Source: an archaeon (lineage in GTDB: Archaea > Thermoplasmatota > Thermoplasmata > Methanomassiliicoccales > Methanomethylophilaceae). From it: a stretch of DNA of 64,000 nt. Numbering within the stretch: position 1 is the stretch's first letter; each line of letters starts with the position of its first letter. Shown here piece by piece: positions 1-8,205 of this stretch. The stretch spans positions 1 to 64,000 of the forward strand of contig JAKSHX010000002.1 in NCBI GenBank assembly GCA_024399155.1, written 5' to 3'. Position numbers and translations under genes: made by a program. Under the pieces are notes generated by a model. That model ran no database searches and was not told the origin of the DNA. It worked only from the letters and a program-made list of their open reading frames with translations.

Positions 1-114
1 GCACCTGTCACTGGTCTTTTGAGTGCTATCCTAGAAGCGTTATGTAGGGGAGATTATGACAACTTCATTAATCCTGTAATCATAGGCATTGTCCTTGTTA
101 TCATGGGGTTGTAG
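1..114 (+). CDS. C-terminal end of a polyprenol/diacylglycerol kinase-like membrane protein (partial)
   Basis: An open frame enters from the left edge and stops at TAG 112-114, leaving the last 37 residues. They contain an LLSAILEAL helix, then DNFINP, then a hydrophobic final helix ending in VIMGL. An acidic residue in a helix, followed by DN, a Pro and a last membrane helix, is how the dolichol kinase/phytol kinase/CTP-dependent lipid kinase family (SEC59/VTE5) normally ends. The family phosphorylates isoprenoid or glycerol lipids at the membrane using CTP. The next gene starts 4 bases after the stop, so the two are probably cotranscribed. Family assignment rests on the tail alone. Confidence 0.5.
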   Translation, partial: APVTGLLSAILEALCRGDYDNFINPVIIGIVLVIMGL

Positions 115-118
115 TTGT

Positions 119-706
119 ATGACGTGGTATGTCATCGAAGGAATAGATGGCTCTGGAAAATCAACAATAGGTCATATGATTGAAGAAAAAATTATAAAAT
201 GTGGAAGAAAAGTCCTATTCCTGGAACATCCTAATGATTTATGTAGATTTGGAAGATTAGCACATAAATACCTTTTCAAACGTGGCAAAATGGCAGTGGT
301 ATTTGCGACATTATTTTACATACTCAACGTAGTACATTCTCTAAAATATAAGAAAAAGCACAGTGAGGAATACGATGACTTCATTTTCGTAAGGTACAAT
401 ATGGCTGTCGCATATCTTCCAAAAAAGCTTATAAAACTAGGGAATAAGATAATTAAATATGTGTTTCCTGCGCCAGATGTTGGTATATTTGTAGATATAG
501 ATCCTGAATTAGCGATGAGAAGAATCTCTGAAAGGAGTGAAAAATTAGAAATGTTTGAGAGTGTAGAAAAACTTGCAAGCACTAGGGAAAAAATGCTATC
601 GTTGCTAGATGATTGGATAATCGTAAACAATAATCACGATCTGGAACAAACAAAAAAATCAATAAATCTGTTAATCTCAGAGATGACAGAGAATTTGTTA
701 TCATAG
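119..706 (+). CDS. thymidylate kinase-like P-loop nucleoside monophosphate kinase
   Basis: From ATG 119 the protein has 195 residues. The P-loop GIDGSGKST lies at residues 8-16 and follows a short beta strand, as in dTMP kinases, which make dTDP from dTMP and ATP. The segment VRYNMAVAYL resembles the family's DRY...AY substrate motif, but the Asp of DRY is Val here. The lid region has RRISERSEK followed by FE, as in the family. An upstream in-frame ATG at 89 lies inside the preceding gene and is less likely. The changed DRY motif and the long basic stretch around residues 60-85 make this a divergent archaeal member, so substrate identity is inferred. Confidence 0.7.
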   Translation: MTWYVIEGIDGSGKSTIGHMIEEKIIKCGRKVLFLEHPNDLCRFGRLAHKYLFKRGKMAVVFATLFYILNVVHSLKYKKKHSEEYDDFIFVRYNMAVAYLPKKLIKLGNKIIKYVFPAPDVGIFVDIDPELAMRRISERSEKLEMFESVEKLASTREKMLSLLDDWIIVNNNHDLEQTKKSINLLISEMTENLLS

Positions 707-884
707 TTTATGCAAACAATATTTGTCTTTTTCCGTATTACTATAAAAGCCAATTAAAATATATGGAAAAAGAAGGCATTTGTTTATTTAAGCACGTGCT
801 ATGCCTTTTATTAACGATTTAAAACACATACAAAATGATTAATATGGTATCCTAGGTAGCGTATCAATCAAAGGTCGAGTGAAA

Positions 885-1820
885 ATGATTGATAATCTCA
901 TTGAAGTTAAGGATATTAAGGTTAAAAAAAACATGTCTGTTAACGATCTTGTTAAAATGATGAGTGAGTCGGGAGGTTTTACATCACAAAAACTTGCCGA
1001 TGCGACAGACATCGTTGAGAAAATGATAAAAAACGAAGATTGTCTGCGTATATTATCATTCCCTGCATGTATAATGGCAACAGGTACTAGAGGCGTCATT
1101 GTTGACATGGTAAGAAAAGGGTATATAGACCTGATTATCACCACCTGTGGCACACTGGATCACGACCTTTCGAGAACTTGGAAATCTTACTATAAGGGAG
1201 ATTTCATGATGGACGATGAGAAACTTAGAAAAAATGGCATCAGTAGACTCGGAAATGTCCTTGTCCCCGACGAGTGTTATGGACTTGTACTCGAAGAAAG
1301 GCTTGCACCCATATTTGATGAAATTTTTAAAGATGAATTATCGCTCTCTACACATGAAATAATTGATCGTGTCGGTGCAAAACTCGATAATGAACATTCT
1401 CTTCTGTATCAATGTCATAAACATAGCGTACCTATCTTTGTTCCTGGTATCACTGATGGTTCATTTGGATGTCAACTTTGGATGTATTACCAAATGCATA
1501 GAAAACTTAGAATTGATTTATTTGATGATGAACAAGTACTTAGCGAAATGACTAGTGAAGCTAAAGAGACGGGGGCTATAATCATTGGTGGAGGAATTTC
1601 TAAGCATCACGTCATATGGTGGAACCAATTTCGTGGGGGGCTGGATTATGCAATTTATCTTACGACGGCACAAGAGTTTGATGGTTCACTTTCTGGAGCA
1701 CAAATTAGAGAGGCGGTATCCTGGGGTAAAGTAAAGCCTGATGCGAAAAAAATGACGGTAGAAGGAGATGCCACAATATCGTTTCCGATTATTATGGCTG
1801 CTGTTGAAGATAGATTGTGA
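885..1820 (+). CDS. dys: deoxyhypusine synthase
   Basis: Deoxyhypusine synthase moves the butylamine group of spermidine to one lysine of aIF5A, using NAD. Seen here: the N-terminal TGTRG loop, TTCGTLDHD, the GGGISKHH segment, and the C-terminal block EFDGSLSGA...EAVSWGK, whose Lys (residue 284 counted from GTG 879) is the lysine that forms the covalent intermediate in this family. About 311-313 residues is normal for archaeal members. Two starts are possible: GTG 879, or ATG 885 with the AAGGTC sequence at 871-876 in better position; I chose 885. No other polyamine or hypusine gene is adjacent. Confidence 0.95.
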   Translation: MIDNLIEVKDIKVKKNMSVNDLVKMMSESGGFTSQKLADATDIVEKMIKNEDCLRILSFPACIMATGTRGVIVDMVRKGYIDLIITTCGTLDHDLSRTWKSYYKGDFMMDDEKLRKNGISRLGNVLVPDECYGLVLEERLAPIFDEIFKDELSLSTHEIIDRVGAKLDNEHSLLYQCHKHSVPIFVPGITDGSFGCQLWMYYQMHRKLRIDLFDDEQVLSEMTSEAKETGAIIIGGGISKHHVIWWNQFRGGLDYAIYLTTAQEFDGSLSGAQIREAVSWGKVKPDAKKMTVEGDATISFPIIMAAVEDRL

Positions 1821-2385
1821 AATGCCAAAGGATCAAATTGTTTCCAAAGTCAGTACAGTTATTGACTCAATGAATATGCTGGTTAATGTAATACCATAAA
1901 AAGTACGGTTAATACGAAAGTATCAATAGGCGTTTCAGAAGGCAAACATGAATATCGTTGAGTATACATTACTTTACCAGGAATTTTTAGATATGACGAA
2001 TTGTTCAACGTCATATTATAGAAATGAAAAATGACTAAAAAGAAAAACCTTTTACAATTAAATAAGAGTTACTGGTTCGTTTGTATTATGTTGATGTGGT
2101 AATTTCATCGTGGACGGAAATACAGATGAATTATAAAAATTTAAGATTTCATCATCGTACTTTAATGGAATGAACAGATGAAGAATAGGCGTGAAAAAAT
2201 CATTTTACAAATAACATGGTCACGTGCTGTGAAAAATCAATATTCTGTGCCACTTGTATTATTACTATATTCTCTGCCATCTATTTTTTGTTCAAATTTT
2301 TTATGAATAATTTCAGACGTACCCATATTCATAAATGTATTTTTTAGACCACTTATAATAAATTATAGAATGTATATGCGGCGAT
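1821..2385. other. 565-base intergenic region with possible coding remnants
   Basis: No intact gene is visible. Directly after the dys stop is a 25-codon frame (from ATG 1822) beginning MPKDQI. Short frames ending in HEYR and beginning MNIVEY follow in other phases between about 1900 and 2030, as if one small gene had been shifted. The right end has a TATA-like ttataataaatta around 2352-2364 that could serve the HAD gene at 2386. Confidence 0.3.
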
Positions 2386-3111
2386 ATGCGTTTAGATCCT
2401 AAGTATAAAGCTGTTTGTTTTGATATGGACGGTACTTTGCTTGATACCAAAGTTGATTACGAAAAAATGGCAAACATATGTTTCGACGAAATGGAAAGAT
2501 TAGGGGTGCCAAAGGATCAAATAAATAGAGATGAAGGTTACAAATTCAACATTGATTCTGGACTTAAATGGTTATACACACATGGACGTTCTGAAATAGC
2601 TTATCAAATCGGAAATAATATCAAACAAAGGACAAGAGATGTAGAGATGGATACGGTCAATCTCTCTAAACCATTTCCGCATGCCGCCGATTTGCTCATA
2701 AAACTTCATTCTATGGGTATAAAAACAGGTCTGTTGACCAGAGGATGTAGAGAGTATGCCATAACGGCTACCAAATTATGCGGTGTTTATGATTTTCTTG
2801 ACGGGATTGTAGCCAGAGACGATTATACTGAGCAAGAGGCGAAACCTTCACCGATAGCAATGAAACATTTGGCAGAAATAATCGGTGTAAAAACGCATGA
2901 GATATTGTACTTTGGAGATCATAAGTTTGATTACCAATGTGCCAGAGATGCAAAGTCCGGATTTATTGCAGTGCTGACAGGCACATCTGGTTACGATGAT
3001 TGGAAACGCATAAATGGTGTAAAAATCTGTAAATCAATCACTGATTTTTATGAACAACTGGAGTCCACACCGATACGGGAGGACAGTGAAGGTGCAAGGG
3101 ACGAGATTTGA
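2386..3111 (+). CDS. HAD-superfamily hydrolase (phosphoglycolate-phosphatase-like), paralogue A
   Basis: A 241-residue haloacid-dehalogenase-type phosphatase, the subfamily that includes phosphoglycolate phosphatase. Motif I is FDMDGTLLD with both Asp13 (nucleophile) and Asp15 (acid/base). Motif II is the Thr of GLLTRG, motif III the Lys of EAKPSP, and motif IV FGDHKFD. A helical cap lies between motifs I and II. All catalytic residues are intact, so a working phosphatase is expected; the substrate cannot be read from the sequence. A paralogue lies at 5768-6475. The 3' end runs 19 bases into a tRNA-Leu gene on the other strand, so the last residues are encoded antisense to the tRNA T arm. Confidence 0.85.
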   Translation: MRLDPKYKAVCFDMDGTLLDTKVDYEKMANICFDEMERLGVPKDQINRDEGYKFNIDSGLKWLYTHGRSEIAYQIGNNIKQRTRDVEMDTVNLSKPFPHAADLLIKLHSMGIKTGLLTRGCREYAITATKLCGVYDFLDGIVARDDYTEQEAKPSPIAMKHLAEIIGVKTHEILYFGDHKFDYQCARDAKSGFIAVLTGTSGYDDWKRINGVKICKSITDFYEQLESTPIREDSEGARDEI

Positions 3112-3176
3112 ACTCGCGGACCACTAAGGACTAGCCCCTCAAGCTAGCGTCTTTGGCCATACTTGACTACCCTTGC
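3093..3176 (-). tRNA. tRNA-Leu (anticodon GAG)
   Basis: Read on the minus strand, the acceptor stem is GCAAGGG paired with CCCTTGC, with discriminator A. The anticodon arm is CTAGC-TTGAGGG-GCTAG, giving GAG for Leu codons CUC/CUU. A long class II variable arm (about a dozen bases) follows, then a T arm with the TTCAAAT loop. CCA is not encoded. A TATA-like element (CTTTTATTAA on the minus strand, about 3201-3210) lies about 28 bases upstream. There is no intron. Confidence 0.95.
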
Positions 3177-3576
3177 AATCGTCTTCTTCATTAAAATGTA
3201 GTTAATAAAAGTTTTGATGTACATATGATCTAAAAAATACCTGCTCATAGATCACGAACTATCGATGTTAATGAAATAATGCTCAAGTTGTCATGCTTAA
3301 AGGTAATCTTCTTGCTGGTAAATTTTTATAAAGCGAACAATCTTCTAATTTTGTTTTTGGATGGTATTTTTACTTTATGGTCTCTTGATGCATAAATCAG
3401 ATCTTACCCGTAATATTTGATGTATATGTCTGTTAATCATAACATTGGCTGTGGATTGGTTTCATTGCTAGACTGACGTGTATTGATTTTAAAAGTTACG
3501 CTTAAATTGTAATTTTATTACTCATATTGACTTTGTAGTGAACGTACAATTATATTGTAAAAGAATAATTGGCATT
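3177..3576. other. 400-base gene-free spacer between divergent RNA genes
   Basis: No coding frame is supported. It holds the tRNA-Leu promoter at its left end and the RNase P RNA promoter at its right end; the AT-rich middle shows nothing I can name. Confidence 0.5.
3550..3556 (+). promoter_or_regulatory. TATA box of the RNase P RNA gene
   Basis: TTATATT, centred 24 bases before the first base of the P1 helix at 3577, which is the expected spacing for an archaeal box A. Confidence 0.6.
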
Positions 3577-3878
3577 TGTCAGGAGAGGAAGAGCAGCTGA
3601 CGGTAGGACATTGTTCCGGCTGAGGAAGTTCCCTCCTCCATAGGGCAGATGGGCCGGGAAATCCGGCAGGGCGAGAGCTCTGGCAAGGGCTCAGAAACGA
3701 CACAGTTTCGATAATAAGGATGATCTGTTGACAGTGACGTTCTCGAAGATCTGGTGAAACGGCGACTCCCCATCGGAGCAAGCTCAGACAGCCGGGATGA
3801 TAGCCCGATGACCGGCGGGTAGAGTGCGTAGTTGAATGCTGCTTGAAACAGAAGGGGGGCTACTATCATCACCTGACA
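3577..3878 (+). ncRNA. rnpB: RNase P RNA
   Basis: A 302-base, clearly GC-richer segment with no supported protein. Its ends form helix P1: TGTCAGG at 3577-3583 is the exact reverse complement of CCTGACA at 3872-3878. Near the 5' side is GAGGAAGTTCC (conserved region I type). The 3' half carries the hallmark RNase P order: GGTGAAACGG, GAGCAAGCTCAGACAG, GGCGGGTAGAG, GCTTGAAACAGAAGG and GGGGCTAC. The RNA is the catalytic part of the enzyme that trims tRNA 5' leaders. Protein subunit 4 is encoded at 49778-50113. Minus-strand open frames across this segment are incidental. Confidence 0.92.
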
Positions 3879-3904
3879 CCACCTGTATTGGAGACATTTA
3901 CTTC

Positions 3905-5662
3905 TCAGGTTCTCTTTGATTCGAGTTCTTCGAGTTCCTTGTACGCGATCTTTGCAACACTAGTACGTGGCAATTTATCAATAAACTCGAAATCTTTTGG
4001 AGCTGCAAACTTAGCAAAATGTTCTTTGCTGTATGCAATCAAGTCCTTTATCATCTTTTCATCCCCTACTATTCCTTTTTTAAGAACGATAAATACTTTG
4101 ACTCTTTGTACTTTTATTGGGTCAGGGATACCGATTGCACAACATTCCACTACACCTGGAAACTGATTGATACCCATTTCAATTTGACTTGGATAAATGT
4201 TATAACCAGAACTGACTATGACACGTTTGTATCTCTGTTTAAAATATATGTAACCGTCTTCATCCATCATACCAATATCACCAGTATGAAGCCACGTTCT
4301 TCCGTCATTGTGAACCATCAGTGCCTGCTTGGTTTCTTTTTCATTGTTATAGTATCCCTTCATAACAGTAGGCCCGCTTATGCATATCTCACCATCTTCT
4401 CCATACGACAATTGTTTGGATGTGCCTACTTCACAAATACTGAAAAGAGTGTCTGGGAAAGGTATTCCTATACTTCCAGTGCGCTCACGATTTAATGGTG
4501 TAAGACAGACAGCACATATAGTCTCTGTAAGTCCGTATCCTTCCCTCACAACTGCCTTACAATTATGTTCGTGAAGAAAATGGTCAACTTTCTGTTTAGT
4601 CTCAGGTAGTAATGTATCTCCTCCGACAAAAATACCATCAACGCAAGAAAGGTCTGCATTTGCCATGGCATCAGAACGAATCATGCGCTCGAATAATGTT
4701 GGGACACCAAACAGATAATTGGGTCTTTTTTTTATTACAAGTTTCGCGAACGACTCGGGTGTGAACGTGGGGACTAAAATACATTTTCCTCCGAATGATA
4801 AAAATGTATGTATTCCGGTACATAAACCAAATCCATGAAATATCGGCATCACCGATAACACAGAGTGATCTCGAAACAATCCTTTTTCTCTTCCCTCTTC
4901 AGAATATAACTCATCAACCGTACAAGGCATTGTTTCACTCATTGCTAATATGCAGTAGGCTGCAGCATTCATACTCCTGTTTGTAAGTTCAACACCTTTA
5001 GGTACGCCTGTGGTTCCTCCGCTATATAACATAATAGATACGTCTTCTGCTTTGACTTCTATATATGGCATATTATCCGACTGGCAAAAATTTAACAAGT
5101 CGTTCCACTTGATAATATATTCAGGATTGTGGATCTTTTTGATCTTTTTTCTGACAGAAATCTTATAACTGACACTTCTGACAAAGGGGAGTTCGTCGGC
5201 AATATCCGCAACTATGAGTTTTTCAAGACAGGTTTCTTCTTTTATAGCGACAAATTTATCTGAGATTTGATCAAAAGTAACCGCTATCCTTGATTGGGAA
5301 TCATTCAAAAGTGCCTTAATTTCAACTTTTGATGATAGCGGATGAATCATAGTGGAGACTGCACCGCACTTCACTACCGCATAGAACATCAAGACTGCTT
5401 GTGGAATGTTTGGCATGCAAATAAAAATATTTTCACCCTTTTTCACTCCGAGTTTGTACAAACAGGCAGCCAGGTGATCGACTTTTTTAATAAATTCTTT
5501 GTAATTAGTTTTCTTTTCTTCAAATTCATAAGCAATTTTGTCTGGATATCTCATTGCAGCGGTTTTTACAATGTCATAAACTGATCCGTCTGGATAATTC
5601 ATTGATTCGGGAGTCTTTTCAGGTCTGTAAAATTTTACCCATGGTTTCTGACATTCATTCAT
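3905..5662 (-). CDS. AMP-forming acyl-CoA synthetase (long-chain fatty-acid-CoA ligase family)
   Basis: A 585-residue ANL-superfamily enzyme that activates a carboxylate with ATP and transfers it to CoA. Seen: the P-loop-like YSGGTTGVPKG, the YGLTE motif, LHTGDIG with the ribose-binding Asp, the hinge KQRYKRVIVSSGYNIYP, and the C-terminal catalytic Lys in SVAKIAY (usually SGKI, so the Gly is Ala). Length and motif order are those of long-chain acyl-CoA ligases rather than acetyl-CoA synthetases. Archaea lack bulk fatty acids, so the natural substrate is unclear; scavenged aryl or branched acids are possible. It stands alone between RNase P RNA and the second HAD gene. Confidence 0.85.
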   Translation of the reverse strand: MNECQKPWVKFYRPEKTPESMNYPDGSVYDIVKTAAMRYPDKIAYEFEEKKTNYKEFIKKVDHLAACLYKLGVKKGENIFICMPNIPQAVLMFYAVVKCGAVSTMIHPLSSKVEIKALLNDSQSRIAVTFDQISDKFVAIKEETCLEKLIVADIADELPFVRSVSYKISVRKKIKKIHNPEYIIKWNDLLNFCQSDNMPYIEVKAEDVSIMLYSGGTTGVPKGVELTNRSMNAAAYCILAMSETMPCTVDELYSEEGREKGLFRDHSVLSVMPIFHGFGLCTGIHTFLSFGGKCILVPTFTPESFAKLVIKKRPNYLFGVPTLFERMIRSDAMANADLSCVDGIFVGGDTLLPETKQKVDHFLHEHNCKAVVREGYGLTETICAVCLTPLNRERTGSIGIPFPDTLFSICEVGTSKQLSYGEDGEICISGPTVMKGYYNNEKETKQALMVHNDGRTWLHTGDIGMMDEDGYIYFKQRYKRVIVSSGYNIYPSQIEMGINQFPGVVECCAIGIPDPIKVQRVKVFIVLKKGIVGDEKMIKDLIAYSKEHFAKFAAPKDFEFIDKLPRTSVAKIAYKELEELESKRT

Positions 5663-5767
5663 GATAGCACCAATAAATTTATAGTGACCGTAATGGGCGG
5701 TAGACGGTCAATCTTGTATATTAATCTAAATAGATATTTTAGATTTGAATTTTAACATCGTAGTCGG

Positions 5768-6475
5768 ATGAATGATAAATATAATGATACAGTTGCCGAA
5801 AATGTGTCTAACAGAACGTACAATGCAATTAGTTTTGATATGAACGGTACCTTATTAAATACCCATATAGACTATGATAAATTAGTCGATGCCGGACGTT
5901 ATGTTCTTCATAAACTAGGTATGCCTAATGATCAAATAATCATCGGGAATGATAATGAAATGATCGGTGACGGTGTTAAATATTTGAACAATCACGGTTG
6001 TGTGATTACATCCGATGATGTTTACAAATTGATAAATGCCAGAGCTTTAGAGATAGAAATGGAATCCATTAACACCACAGAATGCTATCCAGGGGTGCCA
6101 GAAATGTTAAAAATTCTAAAATATAGAGGCTACCGTTTGGGCCTTCTTACTGGAGGACAGCGAAACTACACAGAAATGGCCATGAAAAAATGTGGTATTC
6201 TCCATTATATGGACGCTATTGAGGCCTTTGATGATCACCCTGCCGGCGAACAAAAGCCTAATCCAATTGCCATGGTCCATCTTGCAAGTAAATTAGGAGT
6301 AAAATGCTCTGAAATACTTCATGTCGGTGATTGCGTATGGGATTATTACTGTGCCATAAATTCTGGGGCTGATTTTATCGGTGTCACCACCGGGGAAAAT
6401 CACACGAGATGGGAGAACGCCGGTGGCCATGTGACGACGGTGGATAACGTCACTGACATCCTTAAGAATTTATAA
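5768..6475 (+). CDS. HAD-superfamily protein, paralogue B with altered motif I
   Basis: A 235-residue paralogue of the protein at 2386-3111, with shared segments such as P.DQI, GLLT.G and KP.PIAM.HLA. Motif I reads FDMNGTLLN: nucleophile Asp24 is kept, but the usual acid/base Asp is Asn26. Motif II Thr (GLLTGG), motif III Lys (EQKPNP) and motif IV (VGDCVWD) are present. HAD phosphatases need the second Asp for efficient turnover, so this protein may be a very slow phosphatase, act on another bond, or bind ligand without turnover. The change is inferred to be functional because the rest is well preserved. Confidence 0.8.
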   Translation: MNDKYNDTVAENVSNRTYNAISFDMNGTLLNTHIDYDKLVDAGRYVLHKLGMPNDQIIIGNDNEMIGDGVKYLNNHGCVITSDDVYKLINARALEIEMESINTTECYPGVPEMLKILKYRGYRLGLLTGGQRNYTEMAMKKCGILHYMDAIEAFDDHPAGEQKPNPIAMVHLASKLGVKCSEILHVGDCVWDYYCAINSGADFIGVTTGENHTRWENAGGHVTTVDNVTDILKNL

Positions 6476-6483
6476 AAAAGAAA

Positions 6484-6500
6484 TGGGGGTCTGGCCCCCA
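6484..6500. terminator. hairpin between convergent genes
   Basis: TGGGGG-TCTGG-CCCCCA forms a perfect 6-bp GC-rich stem with a 5-base loop, exactly in the 30-base gap between convergent genes ending at 6475 and 6506. It could end transcription from both sides. Confidence 0.5.
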
Positions 6501-6505
6501 GATAT

Positions 6506-8113
6506 TTACTGAGTACCTTTACCATATTCGACGATCAACGATTTTTCTTTTTTCTCCTCAAGTTCGTCATAATGGAATCTGTCTAGGTTGGATTCAAAAA
6601 TATTATCTTTTGGTAATAACTTCTTAATTCCGATCATAAGTTTTGACATTACGCCCATGAGATTCTTACTTAAATTAATACCAAATCTGGTCTTTCCACA
6701 GACAAGATGACCTGGATTGATGGTATCATGTGGATCCATAAGAGTTTTGATATTTCTCATAAGCTCCACTGAACCAGCATCCCTAATCACATCGAGATTT
6801 GACGCAAAGAATACTCCGAGTCCAAGTGAGCGCCCACCATATTTCATGGCCCTGTCACCCATGTAAAAGTTATAGGCAAATGACATCATTCCGAGGATTT
6901 GCTCATCGTCTTTAAAGTAATATGGCATGAACATAGCCGTGCTACGATCAGAGATCATACCAACAATACCCCCTGGCTCCATTTTCATGACTTCGTATCC
7001 TTTGTAGCACTCATCGACGAACTCCCCCCAGTGCTGCACCTCAACAATTACCTCTGCAGGAATAGATCCTACTCCTGCCTTGCGGCACCTATATTCATAA
7101 GACCTTTCTTCCCATTCATGCTTACAAATATCTGCAGAAACTTTTCTTCCACCTGATTCAGCGCAAACGTCATCCACAAATTTTTCTTCAATGTCCATGA
7201 ATGCAGGATCACCTTGGAGAGTGACGAGGAACAAATTACATACATCTGGCGCATGGAGCCCTGCTTTTCTCTGGTTTTCAAAGTGCATATAGTCTGACCA
7301 TGCAATGTGAAGAGGCTTAACACTGGGATGATTGACAATCTTTTGAATAGGCCCTGCCATATCTTTTAACTTATCAAAGTCGTATCCGAGGAATCTAAGC
7401 TCTCCCTTAGGATAAACTCTAAGAGTAACAGTCGTAATAATTCCGAGTGTTCCCTCCGCTCCAGAAAAAAGTTGGTTAAGGTTATATCCAGACATGTTAT
7501 TGCCGACGGTGTCATATCCAGTATTAATGATCGTACCGTCGGAGAGAACTACCTCAAGATTGAGGATGTTTTCCCTTGCTCCACCGTACTTGTATCCACC
7601 AATCCCAATTCCACCAGTGGAAATCCATCCACCGAGCGTAGCAGACGGAAAACTCGAAGGTGTCGACCCCACTAATAGTCCTTCTCTGTCACACGCTTCA
7701 AGAATTTGGTTCCATGTACATCCAGCGTCTGCTTTTACGCACATATTAACCTTATCGACACCATATACCTTATTCATTTTAGCGGACATATCAAGTAAAA
7801 TTCCGGCTGATGTGGGCATGGAACCTCCAAGTCCCCATGTGGAGGCCCCCCTTGGAGTGATCGCAATACCAGTTTTGAATGCTAAAGATGCAATCTTGGA
7901 GACTTGCTCCGCAGTTGATGGTCGTACGACAACGTCTGGTACATTGTTGAATGCAACGCCTGCTTCCTTGGGAAGGGGAGCGAGATCATGCGAATAAAGG
8001 ATCCTGTCCATATTGCTCGTATTGACGTTATCTTTACCAACGATTTCTTCGAGTTTAACAATAATCTCCGGCGTAACTTTGCGTGATAGTTTATTTTCTC
8101 CGTTAGACTTCAT
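6506..8113 (-). CDS. FAD-binding oxidase, GlcD/D-lactate dehydrogenase type
   Basis: A 535-residue flavoprotein of the VAO/PCMH family. The FAD-binding half includes PRGASTWGLGG, VKADAGCTW, GSTPSSFPSATLGG and FSGAEGTLGIIT; the C-terminal oxidase half ends in a stretch with DPHDTINPGH. This is the usual layout of glycolate oxidase GlcD and D-lactate dehydrogenases, which oxidise 2-hydroxy acids and pass electrons to an iron-sulfur partner. The family's typical partner (GlcF or HdrD, with CCG domains) is not adjacent. In related Methanomassiliicoccales a GlcD-like protein has been discussed as partner of HdrD; that link is not shown by this sequence. A basic C-terminal tail follows the catalytic domain. 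Confidence 0.8.
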   Translation of the reverse strand: MKSNGENKLSRKVTPEIIVKLEEIVGKDNVNTSNMDRILYSHDLAPLPKEAGVAFNNVPDVVVRPSTAEQVSKIASLAFKTGIAITPRGASTWGLGGSMPTSAGILLDMSAKMNKVYGVDKVNMCVKADAGCTWNQILEACDREGLLVGSTPSSFPSATLGGWISTGGIGIGGYKYGGARENILNLEVVLSDGTIINTGYDTVGNNMSGYNLNQLFSGAEGTLGIITTVTLRVYPKGELRFLGYDFDKLKDMAGPIQKIVNHPSVKPLHIAWSDYMHFENQRKAGLHAPDVCNLFLVTLQGDPAFMDIEEKFVDDVCAESGGRKVSADICKHEWEERSYEYRCRKAGVGSIPAEVIVEVQHWGEFVDECYKGYEVMKMEPGGIVGMISDRSTAMFMPYYFKDDEQILGMMSFAYNFYMGDRAMKYGGRSLGLGVFFASNLDVIRDAGSVELMRNIKTLMDPHDTINPGHLVCGKTRFGINLSKNLMGVMSKLMIGIKKLLPKDNIFESNLDRFHYDELEEKKEKSLIVEYGKGTQ

Positions 8114-8205
8114 ACGGCTGTCCTCCGCCTACTAATACAACCTTCGATTTACAGATAAGATAATACTTAATAATTCTTATGTCAAATTAATGACAAAAGA
8201 TCGGT

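Noticed and set aside
3518-3872. Two minus-strand open frames of 87 and 97 codons
   Set aside because: They lie across the RNase P RNA gene, whose conserved motifs and pairing explain the sequence better.
3577-3878. GC-rich island from horizontal transfer
   Set aside because: The raised GC content is explained by RNase P RNA structure.
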